Virus record (IMG/VR): IMGVR_UViG_3300008450_000188
Span: 1-35,255 of that record
DNA: 35,255 nt
Origin: a virus
Direction: 5' to 3' (one strand)
How positions within the stretch are numbered: position 1 is the first letter of the stretch; each line of letters starts with the position of its first letter. The notes under the pieces are model-generated. The model saw nothing but the letters and a program-made list of their open reading frames with translations. It was not told the DNA's origin and ran no database searches. A program made the translations under genes and the position numbers. Shown here piece by piece: positions 9,353-16,017 of the stretch.

Positions 9353-9601
9353 ATGACAAATAATTATGCAATAATTGAAAATGGCAAAGTAGTAAATCTA
9401 GTAGTATCAGATGCAGATTTTGCTGCTGAACAAGGCTGGGTATTAGCTGGTGAAGGTGTAGGTATTGGTTGGGATTATAACGGTAATTTTGTTGACAATC
9501 GCCCTGTTTCAACTTCTATTGAGCCTCCTCCTGCACCAACAAAAGAAGAATTGCTTGCACAACTACAAGCATTAACAGCACAAATTAACGCATTAGCTTA
9601 G
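9353..9601 (+). CDS. Small tail-associated protein (82 aa)
   Basis: The start NNYAIIENGKVVNLVVSDADFAAEQGW is a widespread beginning of small proteins encoded after phage fibre genes. A Pro-rich linker (EPPPAP) and a coiled-coil-like end (TKEELLAQLQALTAQINALA) follow. The role is unknown; fibre assembly is possible. The ribosome site AAGGGA lies 7 nt before the ATG. Confidence 0.65.
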   Translation: MTNNYAIIENGKVVNLVVSDADFAAEQGWVLAGEGVGIGWDYNGNFVDNRPVSTSIEPPPAPTKEELLAQLQALTAQINALA

Positions 9602-9609
9602 GACTAATC

Positions 9610-9861
9610 ATGGATGAACAAGATAAAAGGCTGGAACGCATTGAGTCTAAAGTAGATAAGATGTCAGAGGCAATCGTTTCTTTGGCTAGGATGGAAGAAC
9701 GCATGATTACACTCTTTAAGCGTATGGATTCCTATGATGAGAGGCATGAAGCATTGCTTAAAAAGACGCAAGACTTAGAAGTTAAGCAAGCGTCAGCATT
9801 ATGGGTAGAACGTGTTATGTGGGTAGGTGTTGCAGCCTTAATATCTTGGATGCTTAAATGA
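9610..9861 (+). CDS. Coiled-coil protein with C-terminal membrane anchor (83 aa)
   Basis: Residues 1-60 are a charged heptad-like helix (RLERIESKVDKMSEAIVSL, EERMITLFKRM), and residues about 64-82 form one hydrophobic membrane segment (VMWVGVAALISWML). The layout resembles XhlA-type or other small lysis-cassette membrane proteins. It stands just upstream of the lysis genes, so a holin-associated role is plausible but not shown. Its TGA overlaps the next ATG. Confidence 0.6.
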   Translation: MDEQDKRLERIESKVDKMSEAIVSLARMEERMITLFKRMDSYDERHEALLKKTQDLEVKQASALWVERVMWVGVAALISWMLK

Positions 9862-10031
9862 AACAAACTATGATTAATCGCATTTGTTTATGTGACCATT
9901 GCCGTAAGGCTTTTATCATCAACGAACAAGGCAATGAATCAACGTGTGACAATTGCCTAGCTGAAGACGAACTAACGCATGAAATGATTGACTCTGGTGA
10001 CCTCATTGGAGTCAATTATGACCGTGCATAA
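9858..10031 (+). CDS. Small zinc-ribbon protein (57 aa)
   Basis: The 57-residue protein carries two Cys pairs, CDHC at about residues 12-15 and CDNC at about 30-33, spaced as in a zinc ribbon, and has an acidic C-terminal half. The start codon overlaps the previous stop (ATGA) and the end overlaps the next gene by 14 nt, which supports translation. No specific function can be named. Confidence 0.65.
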   Translation: MKQTMINRICLCDHCRKAFIINEQGNESTCDNCLAEDELTHEMIDSGDLIGVNYDRA

Positions 10032-10206
10032 GCTATTTGGGCCACAAGATTACTTTCAGCACATGATTGGCAAGACAATTGAGGAAGTAGGTATATTTGA
10101 TGGCGAGTTAGTTATATTCTTGGATGACTTATCTGAGGTGTGTATCTTTGAAGACGAGGATGGACTAGCGATGCAAATCAATGAACGGCCTGAACTGGAT
10201 GGATAA
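10018..10206 (+). CDS. Hypothetical acidic protein (62 aa)
   Basis: I chose ATG 10018 because a GGAG ribosome site lies 6 nt upstream inside the previous gene; the upstream in-frame start lacks one. The protein is strongly acidic in its second half (FDGELVIFLDDLSEVCIFEDEDG) and probably a small beta fold. The function is unknown. The stop TAA shares one base with the endolysin ATG. Confidence 0.6.
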   Translation: MTVHKLFGPQDYFQHMIGKTIEEVGIFDGELVIFLDDLSEVCIFEDEDGLAMQINERPELDG

Positions 10207-10646
10207 TGCAATTATCAACGAACTTTAAGCTAAATGAATTTACCACATCACAAACAGCAACAAGAAAAGGCATTGATAACACAGCACCAGCACCAATCAT
10301 TGAAAGATTGCGTATGCTGGCTAATACACTTGAGCAAGTCCGTACTTTGTTGGGTAATCATTCAATTCGTATATCTAGTGGTTATCGCTGTATTGCTCTT
10401 AACCGTTCTATTGGAAGTGGCGATACATCTGCACACGTACAAGGTTATGCCGTTGATTTCACGTGTCCTGGCTTTGGTACGCCAAAAGAAGTAGCCAATA
10501 AGATTGCACAGTCAGACATTAAATTTGACCAGCTAATCTATGAAGGCACATGGATACATTTAAGCGTAGACCCACGTAATCGCAGAGATGTTCTAACAGC
10601 AACATTTAAAGGTGGCAAAGCTACTTATAGCAAAGGCATTGCATGA
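10206..10646 (+). CDS. Endolysin, peptidase M15 family (146 aa)
   Basis: It should cleave the peptide part of peptidoglycan at the end of infection. The M15 zinc peptidase signature is complete: SGYRC at residues 58-62, SAHVQGYAVDF with zinc ligands H77 and D84, and WIHLS with H118. The length of 146 aa is normal for single-domain M15_3 endolysins. There is no signal peptide, so release depends on the holin-like protein that follows with a 4 nt overlap. Confidence 0.9.
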   Translation: MQLSTNFKLNEFTTSQTATRKGIDNTAPAPIIERLRMLANTLEQVRTLLGNHSIRISSGYRCIALNRSIGSGDTSAHVQGYAVDFTCPGFGTPKEVANKIAQSDIKFDQLIYEGTWIHLSVDPRNRRDVLTATFKGGKATYSKGIA

Positions 10647-10831
10647 AGAAGTGGTATAAGTCTAAAACATTATGGTTTAACGTAGCTGTTGCTATAGGCG
10701 CAGCAATTGAGTCATCATTGTCGCTAATACAAGGTTACTTTGACCCACGTGTGTTTTTATCTTTGATAGGTTTAACGGCTGGCGTTAATGTTGTGTTGCG
10801 CTTTCTTACTACTACCGGAGTATCTAAATGA
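10643..10831 (+). CDS. Holin-like membrane protein (62 aa)
   Basis: A short basic N-terminus (MKKWYKSKTLWFN) precedes two hydrophobic segments, at about residues 11-31 and 36-56, with a short turn between them. The start resembles many phage holins with a WKSKT.W.N opening. Its position between endolysin and spanin supports the call. The overlaps on both sides (ATGA) imply coupled translation. Confidence 0.75.
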   Translation: MKKWYKSKTLWFNVAVAIGAAIESSLSLIQGYFDPRVFLSLIGLTAGVNVVLRFLTTTGVSK

Positions 10832-11301
10832 TATCGTTGACGTTTAACTTTAAACACGCTTTGATTGCCGGCACTATCTTTGTAGCATTTAGTGCTGGTT
10901 GGACAGTCAATGGTTGGCGGCATGAAGCTAATCTAAAAGAGGCATTACAAGATAAAGTAGAACTACAAAAAGCCTATGACGATTATGCCCGTGAAGTTGC
11001 AGCAAAGTTTCAGAATCAACAAGCAGCACAGACAGTTGTTTATCGTGATTTAAAGAGAAAGGTTCAAGATGTTACGGATGATAGAATATGTTTTGCTGAC
11101 AACAATGCTTTGCAGTTGTGGAATGATGCCCTTACAGGTATGCCCAACACCACCACAGGAACTGCTAAAACGACCACCTCTGCCAGTACCGCTATTACAG
11201 ATGAGCAAGTCATTACCAACGCAATAGAAAACTTTGAACAAGCTAAAGCAATGCGTGACCAGCTTAATGCTTTAATAGACTGGTACGAAACTAATCGTTA
11301 A
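10828..11301 (+). CDS. Rz-like i-spanin (157 aa)
   Basis: The N-terminus has one membrane anchor (about residues 9-28, ALIAGTIFVAFSAGWTV), followed by a long periplasmic coiled coil (EANLKEALQDKVELQKAYDDYAREVAAKFQ) and a C-terminal part with ICFADNNALQLWNDAL, a motif frequent in Rz-like proteins. It would help fuse inner and outer membranes after peptidoglycan loss, which implies a Gram-negative host. I did not find a convincing embedded Rz1 lipoprotein. The 3' end overlaps the convergent metallophosphoesterase gene by 11 nt. Confidence 0.75.
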   Translation: MISLTFNFKHALIAGTIFVAFSAGWTVNGWRHEANLKEALQDKVELQKAYDDYAREVAAKFQNQQAAQTVVYRDLKRKVQDVTDDRICFADNNALQLWNDALTGMPNTTTGTAKTTTSASTAITDEQVITNAIENFEQAKAMRDQLNALIDWYETNR

Positions 11302-12451
11302 TCATACCAATGTCGCAGGTGTGACGTTCAATCTCACCGTATTCTTTGTGTAAGATAATAGCGCACATATCACGACCAGCACGGTAGCCTTGTCCTTGAT
11401 GCCAAGCATCTCTAGCAGCCAATGTTCTAAAGTATTCTACTACGCCACCGTGATACTCTTTTACGTCTTTATGGTGTACGTGACCAACATACCAATACCT
11501 AAACTTAGACTTGCCCCATTCTTCAGACTTGTCTGCTGCCATAATTGATAGCATATCTTTACCTTTAACGGTATCGCCATGCGTAGAACCTATTAGCACC
11601 TTACCAAACGTGTAGTACCAACATACTGACGGTGACAAATCCACTTCCATACGTGGTTCATTATGAAAGTAACAGCTAATCATCAATGCCAACGCATAAG
11701 ATGAATGGCCATCGTGGTTACCTTTGTTGATGCGGAAGACTACCTTCTGATGTTTTTCTAGCAATCGTTTTAGGCAGTAAATAATGGCCCGTAACCCTAC
11801 TTGCTGCACCTTTGCCCAGCGACCATCTACGTCAAGCTGATGACCTGAGTTCGTTGTGTTCTTTTGATTGTCGGCATGAAACATATCACCAAGATTAAGT
11901 AGTAACGCTGTGTGTGAGTTAGGTGAACTAGCGATAAGCCTGTCTATTGCGCTACAGGTTAGTTTCTCTGCAATGTCTAGGTCAAAGTCATCGCCAGCAT
12001 CTTGATGCCAAGCATATAATCCAAAATGCGGGTCGCCCATAGGAATGACTGTAAGAATGTTGTCAGCACTAATTGCAGGTGGTGGTGTGATTGGCGCTAG
12101 ACCTTTGATGTCTTCTGCTAAGTCTGTGACAAAGTTACGGATTATTTCTTCTAGCTTGCTATCGTCTACACGGGTCTTAACCCATTGCCCAGACGCTTTA
12201 CCTTCTGCGTTATAGTAAGTAGACACGCCTCGTACAATAAACGGCTCTGGTGCTACTCTAGTCATATCATGGTTAGGTGAGTAACCTGCTAGTGCTGCTT
12301 TAGTTTTTAGACTTCTAATAGATACATCAACTACAGTAGCAGATACATTAAAAAACTTTGCCGATGCACGATTAGAACCTAGTTCACAAGCCTTTGAGTA
12401 ATACTCCCATTGCCTGTCTGTAGCAAATTGCGCTAATTTATCATCTATCAT
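11291..12451 (-). CDS. Calcineurin-like metallophosphoesterase with N-terminal helix-turn-helix-like region (386 aa)
   Basis: A full set of two-metal phosphoesterase motifs is present: GDPHFG (D140, H142), NLGDMFH (D189), KGNHD (N245, H246), THGD (H291) and GHVHH (H324, H326). The first 60 residues (RQWEYYSKACELGSNRASAKFFNVSATVV) look like a helix-turn-helix. The start at 12451 has an AGGAA ribosome site and overlaps the upstream gene by 11 nt; an earlier in-frame ATG at 12484 lies inside that gene and has no site. It is the last gene of the leftward operon with ERF and SSB, so a nuclease or DNA end-processing role is plausible, but the substrate is unknown. Confidence 0.85.
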   Translation of the reverse strand: MIDDKLAQFATDRQWEYYSKACELGSNRASAKFFNVSATVVDVSIRSLKTKAALAGYSPNHDMTRVAPEPFIVRGVSTYYNAEGKASGQWVKTRVDDSKLEEIIRNFVTDLAEDIKGLAPITPPPAISADNILTVIPMGDPHFGLYAWHQDAGDDFDLDIAEKLTCSAIDRLIASSPNSHTALLLNLGDMFHADNQKNTTNSGHQLDVDGRWAKVQQVGLRAIIYCLKRLLEKHQKVVFRINKGNHDGHSSYALALMISCYFHNEPRMEVDLSPSVCWYYTFGKVLIGSTHGDTVKGKDMLSIMAADKSEEWGKSKFRYWYVGHVHHKDVKEYHGGVVEYFRTLAARDAWHQGQGYRAGRDMCAIILHKEYGEIERHTCDIGMIND

Positions 12452-12575
12452 ACGTATTCCTATGTTTTTGTTTATTATAAACATATTTAGAATAATATGT
12501 AGATATAATTAGCCCTACCACAATACCTAGTATAAAAGCCTCTTTGTAACACAAGATGTAGTCTAAGGTGTACAT
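12441..12575 (-). CDS. Small membrane protein (44 aa)
   Basis: The 44-residue frame has one hydrophobic segment (AFILGIVVGLIISTYY, about residues 13-28) followed by a basic tail (NKQKHRNTYDR). It starts 4 nt after the upstream stop and overlaps the phosphoesterase start by 11 nt, the same tight packing as its neighbours. The ribosome site is weak, so translation would depend on coupling. The function is unknown. Confidence 0.5.
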   Translation of the reverse strand: MYTLDYILCYKEAFILGIVVGLIISTYYSKYVYNKQKHRNTYDR

Positions 12576-12579
12576 AATG

Positions 12580-12753
12580 TTATACGCTATGACCGATATA
12601 AGTGGCTTTGCTATCGTTAAACTGGACTTCTACAGCGCATGGATAACCAGTATTTACGTGTAGCAACTTATAGATTCCTAATGCCATTCCAGCAATACAT
12701 ACTAAAAATAAAACAACTACCACAACTTCTGCCCTGCTGTATTTATTGTTCAT
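12580..12753 (-). CDS. Small membrane-anchored protein (57 aa)
   Basis: One strong transmembrane segment (about residues 9-30, EVVVVVLFLVCIAGMALGIY) follows a short charged N-terminus; the rest is polar and probably faces the periplasm. The ATG overlaps the TGA of the upstream gene (ATGA). It is the second of several tiny membrane proteins in the leftward operon. No family was recognised. Confidence 0.6.
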   Translation of the reverse strand: MNNKYSRAEVVVVVLFLVCIAGMALGIYKLLHVNTGYPCAVEVQFNDSKATYIGHSV

Positions 12754-13211
12754 AATTTGTACTCCATAAATTTAAGCAATTTAGTTGGGCAAATATAAAA
12801 ATCTTGCACCATGTTTTCGTACCGTTTATCTTTAAATTTTTTAACTGTCCATTGGCTATAAGTCTTTGTATCAAGTATAGCTATATGTGTCCTAGCCTTG
12901 TTAAGATAAATATAACTATATGGTTTTGGATTTGACCTATCATAAGAATGTTTGGCACAGACCATAAAGTTTTCACCAAAAGCCCAATCTTCTGCACAAG
13001 TAAAATCAGCACCAAGTCCTTTAATTTCTATTCTTTGATTAATATACAAATCACCTTCATCTGTATAGTATTGCAATTCATCTGCCGATTTAGCTTTAAT
13101 TGTGGTGTTGACTGTTACCTTATTGCCACGGCTTACAAGCCACCTTGCAACTTGCCAAACTGCATCATGGCTTTTATCAAGGTTACTCATGAACTTATCA
13201 AAGTCACTCAT
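12750..13211 (-). CDS. Hypothetical protein with possible PD-(D/E)XK nuclease core (153 aa)
   Basis: The sequence DEGDLYINQRIEIKG places D54, E62 and K64 in the order and spacing expected for a PD-(D/E)XK nuclease active site (Asp, then Glu-x-Lys on the next strand), with a helix before it (AVWQVARWLVSRGNKV). The remainder is beta-rich and aromatic. Similar small proteins could be nucleases or restriction-fold DNA-binding proteins. The start overlaps the upstream stop (ATGA). The gene is more AT-rich than its neighbours. The nuclease call rests on the motif alone. Confidence 0.45.
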   Translation of the reverse strand: MSDFDKFMSNLDKSHDAVWQVARWLVSRGNKVTVNTTIKAKSADELQYYTDEGDLYINQRIEIKGLGADFTCAEDWAFGENFMVCAKHSYDRSNPKPYSYIYLNKARTHIAILDTKTYSQWTVKKFKDKRYENMVQDFYICPTKLLKFMEYKL

Positions 13212-13462
13212 TTATTATTAGCCTCGTAATGTAAACCATCGTTTCCATTTTGACCGACAGTATCTACACGGTCTTCATTCCAATTAAGCGGACAACCAGT
13301 AAAAGCGCACTCATTAGTTGCTGCTAAACCTTTACCGCAGATGTTACATACTGGGTCTTTCTTACCAAATATTCTGTCAAAGCCTTCATCAAACTTTTCT
13401 TTCTGTTGCTTGCTGCCAATTTTAGATACTAAGCTATCGCCTGTGATTGAGTTGCTAGACAT
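13208..13462 (-). CDS. Zinc-finger-like hypothetical protein (84 aa)
   Basis: Start 13462 was chosen for its GGAG ribosome site 7 nt upstream; an upstream in-frame ATG at 13519 has none. Residues about 38-60 hold CNICGKGLAATNECAFTGC, four cysteines (C38, C41, C52, C57) consistent with one zinc site. The N-terminal half is charged (KQQKEKFDEGFDRIFGKK). Lying directly after ssb, it may act in DNA metabolism, but nothing shows how. Confidence 0.6.
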   Translation of the reverse strand: MSSNSITGDSLVSKIGSKQQKEKFDEGFDRIFGKKDPVCNICGKGLAATNECAFTGCPLNWNEDRVDTVGQNGNDGLHYEANNK

Positions 13463-13534
13463 AGGTAGACTCCATAAATTTATTGGTTTTAAAAGTAGGT
13501 CGTGCCATTTAACTTTCATAACACGACCTATACG

Positions 13535-13918
13535 CTAGAATGGTATATCTGACTCTACGTTATCCATAAAATGCTCAACCGTATGTGTCTTACCTTCAAT
13601 CTTAACCTCTCCCTTCCCACCTAGCAAACTTACTGTGCTAACACGGCACTCTAGGCTTGATTTCTCTGTGCCATCCTTTGCTTTGTATGGGCGCAAGCTA
13701 ATTTCGCCTGTAATGCCTATCTGTGTGCCTTTAAGAAGCATTGGCGCTAATATTTCACCACGTTTACCCCACAAGTTGCAGTTTAACCAGGTAGTTGTGG
13801 CTTTATCACCATAACCGGCAGTCAATGACAGCGAAAAGTTACAGATTGGGTCTTGATTTGCCGTGTAACTTAATTTTGCGTCTTGTCCTAGGCGGCCTGT
13901 TGCGTTTAAATTATTCAT
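13535..13918 (-). CDS. ssb: Single-stranded DNA-binding protein
   Basis: The 127-residue OB-fold protein opens with MNNLNATGRLGQDAKLSYT, has the typical core strand WLNCNLWGKRGE (about 44-55), and ends with an acidic tail finishing in DIPF, the tip that binds partner proteins in bacterial SSBs. It protects ssDNA during replication and annealing and probably works with the ERF protein of the same operon. A ribosome site (AAAGGA) precedes the ATG. Confidence 0.92.
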   Translation of the reverse strand: MNNLNATGRLGQDAKLSYTANQDPICNFSLSLTAGYGDKATTTWLNCNLWGKRGEILAPMLLKGTQIGITGEISLRPYKAKDGTEKSSLECRVSTVSLLGGKGEVKIEGKTHTVEHFMDNVESDIPF

Positions 13919-13935
13919 ACTATTTCCTTTAGTTG

Positions 13936-14073
13936 TTACCTAATCCTAGGTATTGGTTTTGAAAGTAAATACTTGTGACCCATTTCTTTTATAGCTTGCG
14001 CTACTTTAGCGTCACGGTCTGCCACCTCTTTTTGGCTGGGTGGGGTTAAGCCATATAGTGACTTGATAACCAT
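13936..14073 (-). CDS. Small basic hypothetical protein (45 aa)
   Basis: ATG 14073 has a good ribosome site (AAGGTGG, 5 nt spacer) and lies 10 nt after the preceding stop. The peptide is basic and helical (SQKEVADRDAKVAQAIKEMGHKY). No domain is recognisable. It is kept as a gene because of the ribosome site and packing. Confidence 0.5.
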   Translation of the reverse strand: MVIKSLYGLTPPSQKEVADRDAKVAQAIKEMGHKYLLSKPIPRIR

Positions 14074-14083
14074 GTGTTCCACC

Positions 14084-14236
14084 TTAAAAGCAGTTCGTGT
14101 TGCAGTTGCCAAGACTATCACAGCAAGTTGTACACATTACCATTCTACCACCCGACATAAATGTATGAGTTGTACAGGCTGCGTATGCTGTTACTGATAC
14201 TACTAATAATGCTAAAGCTACTAAAATTTTATTCAT
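14084..14236 (-). CDS. Secreted cysteine-rich small protein (50 aa)
   Basis: A textbook signal peptide (MNKILVALALLVVSVTAYA) is followed by a 31-residue mature part with six cysteines (C21, C35, C38, C39, C45, C49), including CTTCCDSLGNCNTNC. The mature part would be periplasmic or surface-exposed and disulfide-bonded or metal-binding. C21 follows Tyr-Ala-Ala, which is not a good lipobox. A strong ribosome site (AAAGGAG) precedes the ATG, which overlaps the end of the upstream gene by 8 nt. The role is unknown; superinfection exclusion or envelope modification are options. Confidence 0.65.
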   Translation of the reverse strand: MNKILVALALLVVSVTAYAACTTHTFMSGGRMVMCTTCCDSLGNCNTNCF

Positions 14237-14441
14237 GGCTTTTCTCCTTTGTTTTAATCATTTCATCTGCATATTCATATGCTGATTCTGGAAACCAACT
14301 AATACTGTCTGGTTTAAATTCTGTGTTGTATTTTTTTGATAATGTTTCTAATGATTTAACAATTTGATAATTTGCTAACAATCCTTGCAATGCCATTGCA
14401 GCAAAATAATCTCTTAATTCAATATTATCTGGTTTTGTCAT
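14229..14441 (-). CDS. Conserved small phage protein (70 aa)
   Basis: The pattern LRDYFAAMALQGLLAN near the N-terminus and AYEYADEMIKTKEK near the C-terminus is widespread in small phage early proteins of unknown function. The start shares one base with the ERF stop (TAATG). It lies in the ERF-SSB operon, so an accessory role in recombination or replication is possible. Confidence 0.7.
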   Translation of the reverse strand: MTKPDNIELRDYFAAMALQGLLANYQIVKSLETLSKKYNTEFKPDSISWFPESAYEYADEMIKTKEKSHE

Positions 14442-15043
14442 TATTTATTCTCACTAGAGTATCGTTTATAAGCTGACCTAGTCTTGCTATCTAATAAGCC
14501 CCACATAACAGACTTCTGTTCATTGTCAAGCGCATCCCATGTTACTTTAGCTTCAGCAGGATTGCCTTGCGCCATAAATGCTGTAAAGCCTTCAGCTAAA
14601 CTATGTAGGATGTCCATTTCTTCTTTGCTGTACTCTGGTGACTTGAGTTCTGGTATTACTGGTTTTTCTGACCCTGTAGTAGCATCTAGCACATCGTGTT
14701 CAACAATTTCCATTGCCACGACCCACAAATACCTGCGCTGATATGTTTCTACCGCCCCTACGTTTTGCACCTCATGGCAGCCCTTTAACGCTGCGCTACC
14801 CATGGGGCTAGTGATAACTATCTGTGAGTTGTCATCAATGTCTGTAATGGTCAATGTTGCCAAGTCTGACGTAAAGCTAACAACACCACATAACCCTTGA
14901 TTGCTAAATATGTTGTTAATGGTTGGCAAAAAGTCACCAAGTTCAAAATATTTGTAACCTGCAAACTTATTGTGACCAGACTTGCTTAGTTTTGTGTTCT
15001 GTAATTCTAAACGTGCATTATTTAATTTTTTGTAAACTGACAT
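14441..15043 (-). CDS. ERF-family single-strand annealing protein (200 aa)
   Basis: The protein contains the ERF signature: GHNKFAGYKYFELGDFLPTINNIFSNQGL (about residues 22-50), SPMGSAALKGCHEVQNVGAVETYQRRYLW (about 79-107). ERF proteins anneal complementary ssDNA and promote circularisation or recombination of phage DNA, as P22 Erf does. The C-terminus (about 135-200) is a less conserved helical region. With SSB and nearby nucleases it gives the phage its own recombination set. Start ATG 15043 lies one base after the previous stop. Confidence 0.88.
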   Translation of the reverse strand: MSVYKKLNNARLELQNTKLSKSGHNKFAGYKYFELGDFLPTINNIFSNQGLCGVVSFTSDLATLTITDIDDNSQIVITSPMGSAALKGCHEVQNVGAVETYQRRYLWVVAMEIVEHDVLDATTGSEKPVIPELKSPEYSKEEMDILHSLAEGFTAFMAQGNPAEAKVTWDALDNEQKSVMWGLLDSKTRSAYKRYSSENK

Positions 15044-15044
15044 T

Positions 15045-15161
15045 TTAGGCCACCAATAATAAATATAAGAAAATTGACAATAAGACTACACCAACAAAGC
15101 ATAAGCCCTCAATAACTGGTGTTAAGTCTGTTTTAGGTTTGTAGTTTTTATAATCACGCAT
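15045..15161 (-). CDS. Small membrane protein (38 aa)
   Basis: A polar, basic N-terminus (MRDYKNYKPKTDLTP) is followed by one hydrophobic segment to the end (LCFVGVVLLSIFLYLLLVA). The ATG overlaps the upstream stop by 8 nt. An upstream in-frame start exists only inside the previous gene. The function is unknown. Confidence 0.55.
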   Translation of the reverse strand: MRDYKNYKPKTDLTPVIEGLCFVGVVLLSIFLYLLLVA

Positions 15162-15492
15162 TTTGTTCTGCCTCGCTTTCAATAGCAGATATACATACGT
15201 TAGCAAATGACTTAGCAAACACAACGAAATCTTGTGCGCTTTGTTCACGGTCTACTTTTCTACCTGCGTTTAAGGAATTGTCGTATGCAATAACCATTGC
15301 TTTTAGAGTTTGTGCAATAGCTTCTTGGTCAGCGTAGTCTAGTACGATTGAAAATACATCGTTTGCTGATGATTGAAAGGTTTCTGTGACACGGTCATAA
15401 ACACGTTCTTCTGCGTTATCGTAATGATTGTCACGGTCTTGCCAGTCTGGGTCAAGTGTGCAACCTGGGTACCAATCTGCGTTATAGTCCAT
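15154..15492 (-). CDS. Hypothetical protein, first gene of the leftward operon (112 aa)
   Basis: The acidic protein has an aromatic N-terminus (MDYNADWYPGCTLDPDWQDRDNHYD) and a helical remainder (EAIAQTLKAMVIAYDNSLNAGRKV). A strong AAGGAG ribosome site lies upstream, and it is the first gene behind the near-consensus leftward promoter, so it should be expressed very early. The position fits host-takeover or anti-defence proteins, but nothing in the sequence proves this. Confidence 0.6.
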   Translation of the reverse strand: MDYNADWYPGCTLDPDWQDRDNHYDNAEERVYDRVTETFQSSANDVFSIVLDYADQEAIAQTLKAMVIAYDNSLNAGRKVDREQSAQDFVVFAKSFANVCISAIESEAEQNA

Positions 15493-15523
15493 TATATTTC
15501 TCCTTACCGTTTCTATTAAGTTA

Positions 15524-15543
15524 ATCGCATAACTTGCTGCGAT
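15524..15543. promoter_or_regulatory. Inverted repeat at the leftward transcription start
   Basis: ATCGCA and TGCGAT form a perfect 6+6 inverted repeat with an 8-base centre. It overlaps the predicted start of the leftward transcript, just downstream of its -10. It could be an operator or a 5' hairpin in the message. Confidence 0.4.
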
Positions 15544-15549
15544 GTGTGT

Positions 15550-15578
15550 ATAATATCAACAGCAAATAACCATGTCAA
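15550..15578 (-). promoter_or_regulatory. Strong sigma70-type promoter for the leftward early operon
   Basis: Read on the minus strand, -35 TTGACA (15573-15578) is perfect, the spacer is 17 bases, and the -10 is TATTAT (15550-15555) preceded by TG (extended -10). It points at the gene starting at 15492. On the plus strand, TATAAT at 15549-15554 overlaps it and may serve the divergent rightward genes, although I find no good plus-strand -35. Confidence 0.8.
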
Positions 15579-15616
15579 GCATTATTTATACATTTATTTA
15601 AAATAATTGAGAAAAT

Positions 15617-15967
15617 ATGAAAAGAACTGAACATCAAGAACAAGTCATGCTTATTACCTGGTTCAGATTGCAGTACCCAAAGTTTAAACTTAACCTATGG
15701 GCAATTCCTAATGGTGGGTCTAGGCATATAGTCACGGCAGTTAATTTAAAGGCAGAGGGAGTGCTTGCCGGAGTTAGCGACTTATTCTTAATGATACCTA
15801 AAGGCGAATGGCACGGTATGTTTATAGAGATGAAGGCTAAAACAGGGAAAGTATCAGATAGTCAGAAAGAATTTATGGCTGCTGCCAATGCTATGAACTA
15901 TAAAACTATAGTTTGCTTTGGATTTGATGACGCTAAAACGTCAATAATAAACTACTTGCAAGAATAA
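15617..15967 (+). CDS. VRR-NUC domain nuclease (116 aa)
   Basis: The small stand-alone VRR-NUC protein has IPNGGSRH (about 30-37), GVSDLFLMIP (D55), GMFIEMKAKTGKVSDSQKEF (E71, K73, Q83), the usual restriction-fold active site. These phage nucleases are thought to act on branched or flapped DNA. It is the first gene of the rightward operon and is followed by a structured RNA. The nearest plus-strand -10 is TATAAT at 15549. The ribosome site upstream is weak (TTGAGAAAAT). Confidence 0.88.
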   Translation: MKRTEHQEQVMLITWFRLQYPKFKLNLWAIPNGGSRHIVTAVNLKAEGVLAGVSDLFLMIPKGEWHGMFIEMKAKTGKVSDSQKEFMAAANAMNYKTIVCFGFDDAKTSIINYLQE

Positions 15968-15968
15968 T

Positions 15969-16013
15969 AAAGTTAGTTTAAAGTAACACTATCACTTGGA
16001 AGTGATTAACTTT
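15969..16013 (+). ncRNA. Stem-loop domain in leader after the VRR-NUC gene
   Basis: AAAGTTA (15969-15975) pairs with TAACTTT (16007-16013) and encloses an inner hairpin from ATCACTT (15991-15997) and AAGTGAT (16000-16006). It lies directly before the larger three-way junction, and together they fill the gap between two genes. It may be a regulatory RNA domain, a boxB-like signal or a protein-binding site. Confidence 0.4.
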
Positions 16014-16017
16014 AGTA

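Noticed and set aside
10828-11301. Embedded Rz1 lipoprotein in another frame of the spanin gene
   Set aside because: I saw no start followed by a lipobox and a proline-rich short protein in the alternate frames.
14161-14367. Plus-strand frame of 68 codons with hydrophobic start
   Set aside because: It lies antisense to two well-supported minus-strand genes and has no ribosome site; the hydrophobicity comes from the complement of the signal-peptide region.
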